Shown here piece by piece: positions 1 to 6,421 of a stretch of DNA of 9,857 nucleotides (its first letter is position 1; each line of letters starts with the position of its first letter). A model generated the notes under the pieces. It did no database searches and was not told the DNA's origin. It saw only the letters and a program-made list of their open reading frames with translations. This DNA comes from F1-60-MAGs027 sp044344715 (GTDB lineage Bacteria; Actinomycetota; Acidimicrobiia; Acidimicrobiales; Ilumatobacteraceae), in contig JBIJCI010000055.1 in the NCBI GenBank assembly GCA_044344715.1, forward strand, positions 1-9,857. The letters are read 5' to 3'. The position numbers and the translations under genes were made by a program.

Positions 1-531
1 AACGTCTTCCCGCCGATTCCCTCCGAGATCGTGCTGCCATTCGCCGGGTTCGTCGCCCAACGCGGTGACGGTTCGGTCGTCGTCATGGTGTTCGCCGCAA
101 CGGTCGGAGCGGTCGTCGGTGCACTGACTCTCTACGGCATCGCCGCCCTGATCGGACCGGAGCGACTCCGCAGCTTCGTCGCCAGGTTCGGGGGATGGTT
201 CGGGGTGAAGCCCGCCGACCTGCAACGGGCAGAGGAGTGGTTTGATCGGCACGCCGTTGCCGCAGTTCTCCTCGGTCGCTGCGTGCCGCTCGTGCGGTCC
301 GTGGTGTCGGTGCCGGCCGGATTCCGCCGGATGCGGCTCGCGCCGTTCCTCCTGTACACGGCGATGGGCAGCATCGTCTGGAACACCGCCCTCATCGGTG
401 CCGGGGCGATCCTCGGCAACCAGTGGGAGCGCGTCGAACCGTACGTCGCGACCCTGCAATGGGTGGTGCTCGCGCTCATCGTCGTGATGCTCGTGCGCTT
501 CGTTACCGTGCGGTTGCGTCGCCGCGCCTAG
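1..531 (+). CDS. DedA-family (SNARE-associated/VTT domain) membrane protein, 5' partial
   Basis: An integral membrane protein of the DedA family, linked in other bacteria to membrane homeostasis and, for some members, undecaprenyl-phosphate or phospholipid translocation; the role of this copy is not known. The frame is open from base 1, and 176 residues are visible. They begin with a family-typical PPIPSE motif (residues 5-9 region) followed by AGFVA. Further on come the conserved GRxxPxxR arginines (R93, R99), the AGFxxM segment (residues 106-111) and the GSIVWN turn (123-128), then a final hydrophobic helix (about 153-170) and a basic tail ending RLRRRA. Family members usually have about 200-220 residues, so roughly 20-45 N-terminal residues lie outside the window. 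A GTG at 31 is an internal codon, not the start, because conserved motif residues precede it. The SDR gene follows after 22 bases on the same strand, so the two may be cotranscribed. Confidence 0.9.
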   Translation, partial: NVFPPIPSEIVLPFAGFVAQRGDGSVVVMVFAATVGAVVGALTLYGIAALIGPERLRSFVARFGGWFGVKPADLQRAEEWFDRHAVAAVLLGRCVPLVRSVVSVPAGFRRMRLAPFLLYTAMGSIVWNTALIGAGAILGNQWERVEPYVATLQWVVLALIVVMLVRFVTVRLRRRA

Positions 532-553
532 TCTCGGCAGCGGGGGTCCGGTC

Positions 554-1291
554 ATGGGCGAGCTCAGCGGCAAGGTTGCAATCGTCACCGGGTCGTCGAG
601 CGGCATCGGCGAGTCGACGGCACACCGCCTCTCCGAACTCGGCGCCACGGTCGTGGTGAACTCGTCGTCGTCGGTGGAGGCCGGGCAGAAGGTGGCCGCG
701 GCGCTCGCCACGAAGGGTCTGTACGTGCAGGCGGACATCAGCGACAAGGCGCAGGGCCAGCACCTGGTCGATGAGACGATCAAGAACCACGGCCGTCTCG
801 ACATCCTCGTCAACAACGCGGGGTGGACCACGCTCGTGCAGCACGGCGACCTCGACGGGCTCACCGATGAGATCTTCGACAAGACGTTCAAGGTGAACGT
901 CTACGGCACGTGGTGGCTGACCAAGGCGGCGATCCCGCACCTGCGCAAGAGCGACGACGGCAACGTGGTGAACATCACCTCCATCGCCGGGGTCCGACCG
1001 GTCGGCAGTTCGATGGCCTACGCGATGACCAAGGCGGCCCTGAACCACATGACGGTGTTGCTTGCCAAGTCGCACGGTCCGGTGCGATTCAACGCGGTGG
1101 CGCCGGGACTCGTGCAGACACCGTGGACGAAGGACTGGGGTGTGATGCACGACTTCGTGTCGAAGGCATCGCCGCTCAAGCGTTCGGCGTACGCGAGCGA
1201 CTGCTCGGAGGCGGTGCTCGGCATCATCCGCAACCCGCACATGACCGGGCAGGTGCTCGTGATAGACGGCGGGTTTACGCTCGTCTCGTGA
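554..1291 (+). CDS. Short-chain dehydrogenase/reductase (SDR), classical type
   Basis: A cytoplasmic NAD(P)-dependent oxidoreductase of 245 residues, the normal length for classical SDRs. The Rossmann cofactor motif TGSSSGIG is at residues 12-19 and the NNAG motif at 87-90. The catalytic tetrad is complete: N115, S143, Y156 and K160 (YAMTK). The PG motif (A183-P184-G185) and the C-terminal VIDGG (237-240) are also typical. The segment VVVNSSSS after the second beta strand has no acidic residue at its end, which is more compatible with NADP(H) than NAD(H), though this is only a hint. The ATG start places TGxxxGIG at the usual distance from the N-terminus; a G-run at 542-546 is a weak ribosome site. 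Its stop overlaps the GTG start of the downstream carotenoid oxygenase, so the two are probably translationally coupled. It may interconvert aldehyde or ketone products of that enzyme and the matching alcohols. Substrate cannot be read from sequence. Confidence 0.93.
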   Translation: MGELSGKVAIVTGSSSGIGESTAHRLSELGATVVVNSSSSVEAGQKVAAALATKGLYVQADISDKAQGQHLVDETIKNHGRLDILVNNAGWTTLVQHGDLDGLTDEIFDKTFKVNVYGTWWLTKAAIPHLRKSDDGNVVNITSIAGVRPVGSSMAYAMTKAALNHMTVLLAKSHGPVRFNAVAPGLVQTPWTKDWGVMHDFVSKASPLKRSAYASDCSEAVLGIIRNPHMTGQVLVIDGGFTLVS

Positions 1292-2736
1292 CCGCGCACC
1301 GCACGTACGCGTCGAACCTTCCGACCGGTGATGTCCACCCGTACCGCAGCGGGGCGTGGCGGCCGCAGACCACCGAACACACGGCGAGGGATCTCGTCGT
1401 CGAAGGCACGGTGCCCCGCGAGCTGAACGGTGTGTACCTGCGCAACACCGAGAATCCGCTGTTCGAATCGATCGGGCGGTACCACCCGTTCGACGGCGAC
1501 GGAATGGTCCACATGATGTCGTTTCACGACGGCGAGGTGGAGTACCGAAACAGATTCGTGCAGACCGACGGGCTACGCGCCGAGATCGAGGCAGGGACGG
1601 CCCTCTGGGCGGGGCTCGCCGAACCGCCGGCCCGCTCGTTGCGCGACGGCAAGTGTGCACGTGGACGGATGAAAGATGCATCCAGTACCGACATCGTGGT
1701 GCATGCGGGTGTCGCCGTCTCGAGCTTCTACCAGTGCGGCGACCTGTACCGACTCGATCCGCGAACCCTCGACGATCTCGGCAGGGAAACCTGGGGCGGC
1801 GAGTTCCCCGCCGCTGGAGTGTCCGCCCACACGAAGGTCGACGAGCGAACCGGCGAACTGTTGTTCTTCAACTACCGGACGACCGCTCCGTACCTGCACT
1901 ACGGCGTGGTGTCGGGCGCACGCGAACTCGTGCACTACGTGCCGATCGAACTGCCCGGGGCCCGTCTTCCGCACGACATGGCGTTCACACCCAACTACTC
2001 GATCCTCAACGACTGCCCGTTGTTCTGGGACGCCGATCTCATCGGGCGTGGCGTCTACGCCACCCGGTATCACCGCGACATGCCGATGCGCATCGGCATC
2101 ATCCCCCGGTACGGGGCGGTGCACGAGATCCGCTGGTTCGAATGTCGGCCCACGTTCGTACTGCATTGGATCAATGCGTGGGAGGAGGGCGACGACGTGG
2201 TGGTCGACGGCTACTTCGAGGACGACCCGTCGCCGCGGGTGGAGAGCGATGCAACCATCGAGGCGAGGATGTTCCGCTTCCTCGACCTGCACTCGATGCA
2301 GTCGAGGCCGTACCGCTGGCGATTCAACCTGCGCACCGGCGCCGTGAGCGAGGGATACCTGAGCGACACGATCACCGAGTTCGGGATGATCGACCAGGCC
2401 CGCGCCGGTCTGGCGTACCGGTACGTGTACTCGGTGGTGCCGACCCGGGGGATGTTCACTTTCGACGGGCTGATCAAGCACGACGTGGTCACGGGCCGCG
2501 AGGAACGGGTGCTCTTCGGTGGGGGAGTGTTCGGCAGCGAGACGGTGGTGGCCCGCAAGCCCGGTGCCGTCGACGAGGACGACGCCTGGCTCGTCACGTT
2601 CACCTCCGACGTGCCGAATGACGAGTCGCACTGCGTGGTCTACGACGCAAAGGCCTTGGCTGAGGGCCCCGTCGCACGTATCCGACTACCCGAGCGGATC
2701 TCCAGCGGCACGCACGCGTGCTGGGCCGCTGCGTGA
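1288..2736 (+). CDS. Carotenoid oxygenase (RPE65/carotenoid cleavage dioxygenase family)
   Basis: A non-haem Fe(II) dioxygenase of the seven-bladed propeller family that cleaves C=C bonds in carotenoids, apocarotenoids or stilbenes to carbonyl products. It has 482 residues, a normal length. All four iron-binding histidines can be placed: H181 (SAHTKVDERTGEL), H229 (PHDMAFTPNY), H293 (FVLHWINAWEEGDD) and H475 (SSGTHACW near the C-terminus). N-terminal landmarks are ELNGVYLRN (46-53) and HPFDGDGMVH (66-75). Second-shell glutamates are visible as E364 (TEFG) and E418 (GSE), but the first is apparently Q149 within FYQCGD. The start is the GTG overlapping the SDR stop (GTGA, 1288-1291). The reading frame stays open further upstream, but that part only shadows the SDR, and family homology (HPYRSGAWRP) begins soon after this GTG. 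No Shine-Dalgarno is obvious, which fits termination-reinitiation. Substrate is unknown; carotenoid versus lignostilbene cleavage cannot be decided here. Confidence 0.93.
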   Translation: MTAHRTYASNLPTGDVHPYRSGAWRPQTTEHTARDLVVEGTVPRELNGVYLRNTENPLFESIGRYHPFDGDGMVHMMSFHDGEVEYRNRFVQTDGLRAEIEAGTALWAGLAEPPARSLRDGKCARGRMKDASSTDIVVHAGVAVSSFYQCGDLYRLDPRTLDDLGRETWGGEFPAAGVSAHTKVDERTGELLFFNYRTTAPYLHYGVVSGARELVHYVPIELPGARLPHDMAFTPNYSILNDCPLFWDADLIGRGVYATRYHRDMPMRIGIIPRYGAVHEIRWFECRPTFVLHWINAWEEGDDVVVDGYFEDDPSPRVESDATIEARMFRFLDLHSMQSRPYRWRFNLRTGAVSEGYLSDTITEFGMIDQARAGLAYRYVYSVVPTRGMFTFDGLIKHDVVTGREERVLFGGGVFGSETVVARKPGAVDEDDAWLVTFTSDVPNDESHCVVYDAKALAEGPVARIRLPERISSGTHACWAAA

Positions 2737-2739
2737 CTA

Positions 2740-3942
2740 CTACAGACTGCTGAGCGAGCGCAACGACGCGATCGTCACGGCGGTCATGGCGAAGAGGGCG
2801 AGGACCACGCCGAACGTGGCGCGCAGCCCGATCTCCTCGATGCCCCATCCGACGAGCAGCTGTCCGACCGGTGGTGCCGCGTAGACGAGCGACATCTGCA
2901 GGCCGTAGATGCGTCCCTGTGATGCCGGTTCGATGCGGCGCTGCACGACGGTGTTCCACAGCGGGTTGAACGGACCCCACGCGAGACCGGTGATGAATGC
3001 GAGCAGGGCGAACAGCGCGGTACCCGGGAGGAATCCCATCGGCAGCAATGCCGCGGTCGATACCACCACGATGGTTCGCAGCAGGGTGGAGAGCGGTACG
3101 CGCTCCGAGATCTTGCCGTAGGCGAACGCGCCGAACACAACGCCGAGCGCCACCGCGGACATCACGGCGCCGAGTCCGACGGCGTTGTCGATCGACTCGA
3201 AGTGGGTGGGCCAGATCACCGTGTCGATCGGCATGTAGAGACCGCCCATCACCGTGAGGCCCAGCGTGAAGGTGAGGAGCGGGCGGTCGGATTTGAGGAG
3301 TGCCATCCCGCCGCGCAGGCCCTGCCAGAACGGCTCGTGGCCTTCAGCGTGCTCGCCGCGATGTTCCCGCACCCGCATCGACCGCACGGCGAACGCCGCA
3401 ACGAGGAAGAGTCCGCTCGTCGAGGCGAACGACAGGATCGGACCACCGACCTCGATGAACCAGGCACCGGCCGCCGGACCAATCATCCAGCCGACCGCGA
3501 AGTAGCCCTCGTGCCGACCGTTGGCCTTCTCCACGCTGATGCCCGACGAGACAGCGGCGTTCGGGATGAGCGACTTCCTCGCCGTGTAACCGGCCGGATC
3601 GAATACCGCTCCGAGCACGGCGAACAGGGCAATCCAGACGTACGTGAGTTCGGTGACGAACTCGCCGACGACGAAGAGCAGCACGGACAGGCACGAGAGC
3701 ACGTCGGACAATGCGGACACCGCGCGGCGACCGATGCGGTCGATCAGCCCACCGACGATCGGCGACACGAAGATTCCCGGCAGGCTGACGAGTGCCGCCA
3801 GCAGACCCGCACGTGCCGGCGAGCCCGTGCGCTCGAGCACCAGCCACGGCACGGTGATCATGACGACGCCGTTGGCGACGCCGGAAGAGAGGTTTGCGAC
3901 CTGCAGCCTGGCGAATGCCGAGCGTTGCAGGGCCTCGTTCAC
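2740..3942 (-). CDS. Major facilitator superfamily (MFS) transporter
   Basis: A 400-residue inner-membrane carrier with about 12 predicted hydrophobic helices, the usual MFS size. After a short N-terminus come helices around 22-36 and 46-66, then motif A as GGLIDRIGRR (64-73) in the first cytoplasmic loop. A polar central loop (about 187-218) divides the two six-helix halves. The late segment GRIYGLQMSLVYAAPPVGQLLVG region (343-365) resembles the drug/siderophore-exporter-like MFS branch. The start is taken as the GTG at 3942, which overlaps the stop of the upstream oxidoreductase (GTGA, 3939-3942). The frame is open further upstream, but that stretch is only the shadow of the oxidoreductase gene and the MFS homology begins at this GTG. 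It probably exports, or less likely imports, a small hydrophobic molecule. Its stop lies three bases from the stop of the convergent carotenoid oxygenase gene. Confidence 0.9.
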   Translation of the reverse strand: MNEALQRSAFARLQVANLSSGVANGVVMITVPWLVLERTGSPARAGLLAALVSLPGIFVSPIVGGLIDRIGRRAVSALSDVLSCLSVLLFVVGEFVTELTYVWIALFAVLGAVFDPAGYTARKSLIPNAAVSSGISVEKANGRHEGYFAVGWMIGPAAGAWFIEVGGPILSFASTSGLFLVAAFAVRSMRVREHRGEHAEGHEPFWQGLRGGMALLKSDRPLLTFTLGLTVMGGLYMPIDTVIWPTHFESIDNAVGLGAVMSAVALGVVFGAFAYGKISERVPLSTLLRTIVVVSTAALLPMGFLPGTALFALLAFITGLAWGPFNPLWNTVVQRRIEPASQGRIYGLQMSLVYAAPPVGQLLVGWGIEEIGLRATFGVVLALFAMTAVTIASLRSLSSL

Positions 3943-4691
3943 CGTGACGAGGCTACGAACTTCTCCACCGCGGAAAGGTCGTACGGCGTGCCCGTCATCA
4001 CGATGACATGGTCCGCTCCTGCGGCAGCAAACTGCTCGACGCTGTCGAGATCGCCGGGGTTCACGCAGACGGTGCGTTCGATTTCTCGTGGATTGCGTCC
4101 CAACTTGGCGCACCACTCGTTGAGGATGTCGTTCTTCTTCTTGAAGTTGTCGGGAGGTCCGAAGAAGTTCGATTGATCCGCGTATTGCGCGACCAGTCGC
4201 AGCGTGACCTTCTCGCCGCTTCCGCCGATCATCAGCGGAATCTTGCCCTTTACGGGGCCGGGATTCAGCTTGTCCATTCGCTCCTTGATGATCGGTAGTC
4301 CGGCCTCGAGGATCTTCAGGCGCCCCGGGGCGGTGCCGAACTCGTAGCCGTACTCCTTGTAGTCGCGTTCGAACCAACCCGAACCCATGCCGAGGATGAA
4401 TCGGCCGTCACTGATGTGGTCTATGGTGCGCGCCATGTCGGCGAGCAGTTGCGGATTGCGGTACGTGTAGCAGGTGACGAGGGCACCGATTGTGGCGTGC
4501 CTGGTGTCGGCGGCCATCGCGGCGAGCAGCGTGTAGCACTCGAAGTGTTCGGCATCGGGATTGCCGTACAGCGGATAGAAGTGGTCCCACGTCCAGAGAC
4601 TGTCGACACCGATCGAATCGGCTGCGCGCCACGCGTCGCGCATGGCCTTCACGGTGGTGGCTTGCGGGTGGAGTTGTACGCCGATCTTCAT
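3939..4691 (-). CDS. LLM-class F420-dependent oxidoreductase
   Basis: A luciferase-like (TIM-barrel) oxidoreductase of 250 residues, somewhat shorter than many family members. Visible landmarks are WTWDHFYP (33-40), TIGALVTCYTYRNPQLLADMA (67-87 region), HISDGRFILGMGSGWFERDYKEYGYEF (92-118 region), RL-x-LEAGLPIIK (124-136) and PLMIGGSGEKVTLRLVAQYAD (152-172 region). This pattern matches the actinobacterial group like Rv1855c, predicted to use coenzyme F420; F420 rather than FMN is inferred from that similarity. The stretch between LPIIKERM and PLMIGG is unusually compact compared with relatives, which accounts for much of the short length. The ATG at 4691 puts the first beta strand (KIGVQLHP) at the N-terminus. 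There is no Shine-Dalgarno; a TAGGTT box sits six bases upstream, so the mRNA may be leaderless. The gene overlaps the MFS gene by four bases. Substrate unknown. Confidence 0.92.
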   Translation of the reverse strand: MKIGVQLHPQATTVKAMRDAWRAADSIGVDSLWTWDHFYPLYGNPDAEHFECYTLLAAMAADTRHATIGALVTCYTYRNPQLLADMARTIDHISDGRFILGMGSGWFERDYKEYGYEFGTAPGRLKILEAGLPIIKERMDKLNPGPVKGKIPLMIGGSGEKVTLRLVAQYADQSNFFGPPDNFKKKNDILNEWCAKLGRNPREIERTVCVNPGDLDSVEQFAAAGADHVIVMTGTPYDLSAVEKFVASSR

Positions 4692-4697
4692 GCGGCA

Positions 4698-4703
4698 AAC
4701 CTA
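4698..4703 (-). promoter_or_regulatory. Predicted -10 box of LLM oxidoreductase gene
   Basis: Read on the minus strand the hexamer is TAGGTT, fitting the actinobacterial -10 consensus TANNNT. It ends six bases before the ATG at 4691, so transcription would begin at or next to the start codon and give a leaderless mRNA. No convincing -35 is visible; it would fall inside the divergent ABC gene. The hexamer shares its TA (4702-4703) with the opposite-strand box at 4702-4707. Confidence 0.5.
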
Positions 4704-4707
4704 GCCT
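4702..4707 (+). promoter_or_regulatory. Predicted -10 box of ABC exporter operon
   Basis: The hexamer TAGCCT fits TANNNT and ends six bases before the GTG at 4714, so the mRNA would start at the GTG with no leader. The bases before the GTG (gagcgg) are a poor Shine-Dalgarno. The box overlaps the divergent -10 at 4698-4703. A -35 would fall within the LLM gene and is not recognisable. Confidence 0.48.
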
Positions 4708-4713
4708 GAGCGG

Positions 4714-5628
4714 GTGACTTCCTCGTCGGCGCTGGCAATCACCGGCGCTACGAAGAGGTTCGGGGACTTCGTTGCCGTCGACGATCTATCGCTCGACGTG
4801 CGGTCGGGTACGTGCCTCGGACTCCTCGGCCCCAACGGTGCCGGCAAGACCACGCTGATGCGCATGATCACCGGACAGACCGGCCTCACGTCGGGAACCG
4901 TTTCGGTGCTCGGGCACGACGTGGCCCGCGAGTCGCGGGCGGCGCGGTCGTTGCTCGGCGTCTGTCCTCAGCAGGACAACATGGACGACCAGCAGACCGC
5001 ACGCGAGAACCTGGCACTGTGGGCGGCGTTGTGCCGTGTTCCGCGTTCCGAACGGAGGCAGGCGATAACCAGGGCGCTCGAAACCGCGCAGCTGACCGAT
5101 CGCGCCAATGAACGGGTCACCAACCTCTCGGGCGGAATGCGACGCCGACTGTTGCTCGGTCGTGCCTTCATCAATTCGCCAAGACTCGTGTTGCTCGACG
5201 AGCCGACGGTCGGCCTGGATCCCCAGGTGCGCAGCGACCTCTGGCTGATCATCGACTCCATGCGTCGTAGCGGGGTGACCGTGGTGATGAGCACGCACTA
5301 CATCGAGGAAGCGGAACGACTCGCCGACGACATCGCAATCATGAACCGCGGTCGCATCATCGCTCGCGGCACACCGCAGGCGTTGCGCGAGCGGCACGCC
5401 GGTCTCGAGGCGGTCGAATACTTCGGGCCCCAGGATGCCCTCGACGAGATCGCCGCCAAGGCATCGGGTGCGGGGCTCACGTCCCGACGTGCGGGCCTCA
5501 GCATCTCGGTGCTCGGGGTGGAGAAGACCGACCCCACGGTGCTCGAATCATGGGGACGTCACGTGCGTCGCCCGACGAACCTGGAGGACGTGTTCGTGCT
5601 GCTGACGGGGGAGTCGCTCGATGGCTGA
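4714..5628 (+). CDS. ABC transporter ATP-binding protein (NodI/DrrA-like exporter ATPase)
   Basis: The cytoplasmic ATPase subunit of an ABC-2-type exporter, 304 residues. The nucleotide-binding domain covers about residues 6-222: Walker A GPNGAGKT (39-46), Q-loop Q86 (CPQQDN), signature LSGGM (138-142), Walker B LVLLDEP (158-164), D-loop GLDP (167-170) and switch His195 (STH). The tail (about 225-304) ends with the PTNLEDVFVLLTG element (287-299 region) common to DrrA/NodI-type ATPases. The GTG start at 4714 lets the domain begin right after a short serine-rich lead. It overlaps the permease gene by eight bases, so the two subunits are made together. Likely cargo is a small amphipathic or lipid-like molecule, polysaccharide or drug; nothing nearby identifies it. 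The LLM/MFS block diverges upstream across 22 bases. Confidence 0.95.
   Translation: MTSSSALAITGATKRFGDFVAVDDLSLDVRSGTCLGLLGPNGAGKTTLMRMITGQTGLTSGTVSVLGHDVARESRAARSLLGVCPQQDNMDDQQTARENLALWAALCRVPRSERRQAITRALETAQLTDRANERVTNLSGGMRRRLLLGRAFINSPRLVLLDEPTVGLDPQVRSDLWLIIDSMRRSGVTVVMSTHYIEEAERLADDIAIMNRGRIIARGTPQALRERHAGLEAVEYFGPQDALDEIAAKASGAGLTSRRAGLSISVLGVEKTDPTVLESWGRHVRRPTNLEDVFVLLTGESLDG
5607..5613 (+). promoter_or_regulatory. Ribosome-binding site of the ABC permease
   Basis: The purine run GGGGGAG lies within the end of the ATPase gene, seven bases before the permease ATG at 5621. It supports that start despite the eight-base gene overlap. Confidence 0.6.
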
Positions 5629-6388
5629 CTTCGACTTCCGCTCGCTCCCGGCCATCTGGACCCGCGAACTGATCATCTTCAAGCGGTACTGGCCCGGGAC
5701 GACGTTCACGGCGATCCTCGAGCCGCTCATCTTCCTGTTTGCAATCGGTCTCGGTGTCGGTGCGTTCGTCGACGAGATCGACGGTATGAGGTACGTCGTG
5801 TTCGTCGGCACGGGCGCAGTCGCCACGGCGGTGCTGTTCAGTTCGGTGTTCCCGGGCATGTACAACACGTTCATTGCCCGGGTGTTCCAGAAGGTCTACG
5901 ACGGCATCCTCTCCACGCCGACCACCACCGCCGAGTTGATGGTGGGCGAGGCCACGTGGGTCGCCGCCCGGACCGCCGTCTACGGCTCGGTTCCCATGGT
6001 GGTGACGATTCCATTCGGCTTGACGCCGAGGTGGGGGATGCTCCTCGTGCCCCTCATCTGCTTCGTCTCCGCGCTCGGTCTCACGTTCCTCGGTCAGTAC
6101 ATCTCGGGTGTCGTCAAGGTGATCGACTCGTTCTCGTACTTCCAGTCGGCGCTGCTGACCCCGTTGCTCTTCGTGTCGGGAACCTACTTCCCGATCTCGG
6201 GGTTGCCCGAGTGGTTCGGCACCGTCAGCAACGCGAACCCCGTGTATCACTGCATCGAGTTGGTGCGTGACGCGTGCTTCGGCACGCTGTCGTGGTCGTC
6301 GTGGTGGCACGCGGCGGCACTCGTGGTGTTCGCTGCGATCACCGGAACCCTGAGCGTGCGCATCATGACGAGGCGGCTCATCACCTGA
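5621..6388 (+). CDS. ABC-2 type transporter permease (NodJ/DrrB-like)
   Basis: The membrane subunit partnering the ATPase just upstream, 255 residues, normal for this family. Six hydrophobic segments can be outlined at about 28-48, 57-80, 110-132, 138-158, 172-192 and 229-247. An N-terminal amphipathic lead (IWTRELIIFKRYW, 12-24) is typical. The most diagnostic stretch is the ABC-2 signature near the fifth helix: LLFVSGTYFPISGLPEW (182-198), then ANPVYHCIELVRD (205-217). The N-terminal EPLIFLFAIGLGVG (34-47) also matches NodJ-like permeases. The pair probably forms a two-plus-two exporter in the cytoplasmic membrane without a periplasmic binding protein. The ATG at 5621 has a good purine-rich site upstream (5607-5613). 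Cargo is unknown. purH begins 33 bases after its stop with what may be its own promoter. Confidence 0.93.
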   Translation: MADFDFRSLPAIWTRELIIFKRYWPGTTFTAILEPLIFLFAIGLGVGAFVDEIDGMRYVVFVGTGAVATAVLFSSVFPGMYNTFIARVFQKVYDGILSTPTTTAELMVGEATWVAARTAVYGSVPMVVTIPFGLTPRWGMLLVPLICFVSALGLTFLGQYISGVVKVIDSFSYFQSALLTPLLFVSGTYFPISGLPEWFGTVSNANPVYHCIELVRDACFGTLSWSSWWHAAALVVFAAITGTLSVRIMTRRLIT

Positions 6389-6408
6389 GCCACCAGCGTC
6401 AGCTGTGA

Positions 6409-6414
6409 CAGACT
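6409..6414 (+). promoter_or_regulatory. Possible -10 box of purH
   Basis: CAGACT is a one-mismatch form of TANNNT and ends seven bases before the purH GTG at 6422. Together with the lack of a Shine-Dalgarno in gggcgc this suggests a leaderless purH mRNA. It is weaker than the other boxes in this window, and read-through from the ABC operon 33 bases upstream is an alternative. Confidence 0.3.
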
Positions 6415-6421
6415 CGGGCGC

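Noticed and set aside
910..1287. Upstream extension of the carotenoid oxygenase frame to a 608-residue protein
   Set aside because: The added residues are an out-of-frame reading of the SDR gene and resemble no oxygenase N-terminus.
1672..1677. Lys129 of the carotenoid oxygenase as the lignostilbene-dioxygenase lysine
   Set aside because: It is 52 residues before the first iron His, whereas as I recall the NOV1/CAO1 lysine is about 33 before it; that position here is Tyr148.
503..2631. Long minus-strand frames opposite the SDR and carotenoid oxygenase genes
   Set aside because: Low-complexity Arg/His/Val-rich translations without motifs, fully overlapped by two well-supported genes.
3943..4377. 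Upstream extension of the MFS gene to a 545-residue protein
   Set aside because: The extra 145 residues are a frame-shifted reading of the LLM gene; MFS homology starts at the GTG of the GTGA overlap.
6398..6409. GTCA-GCTG-TGAC element just upstream of the purH -10 box as an operator
   Set aside because: Arms are only four bases and it is not shared with the guaB upstream region, where the arms are in the opposite order (TGAC then GTCA).
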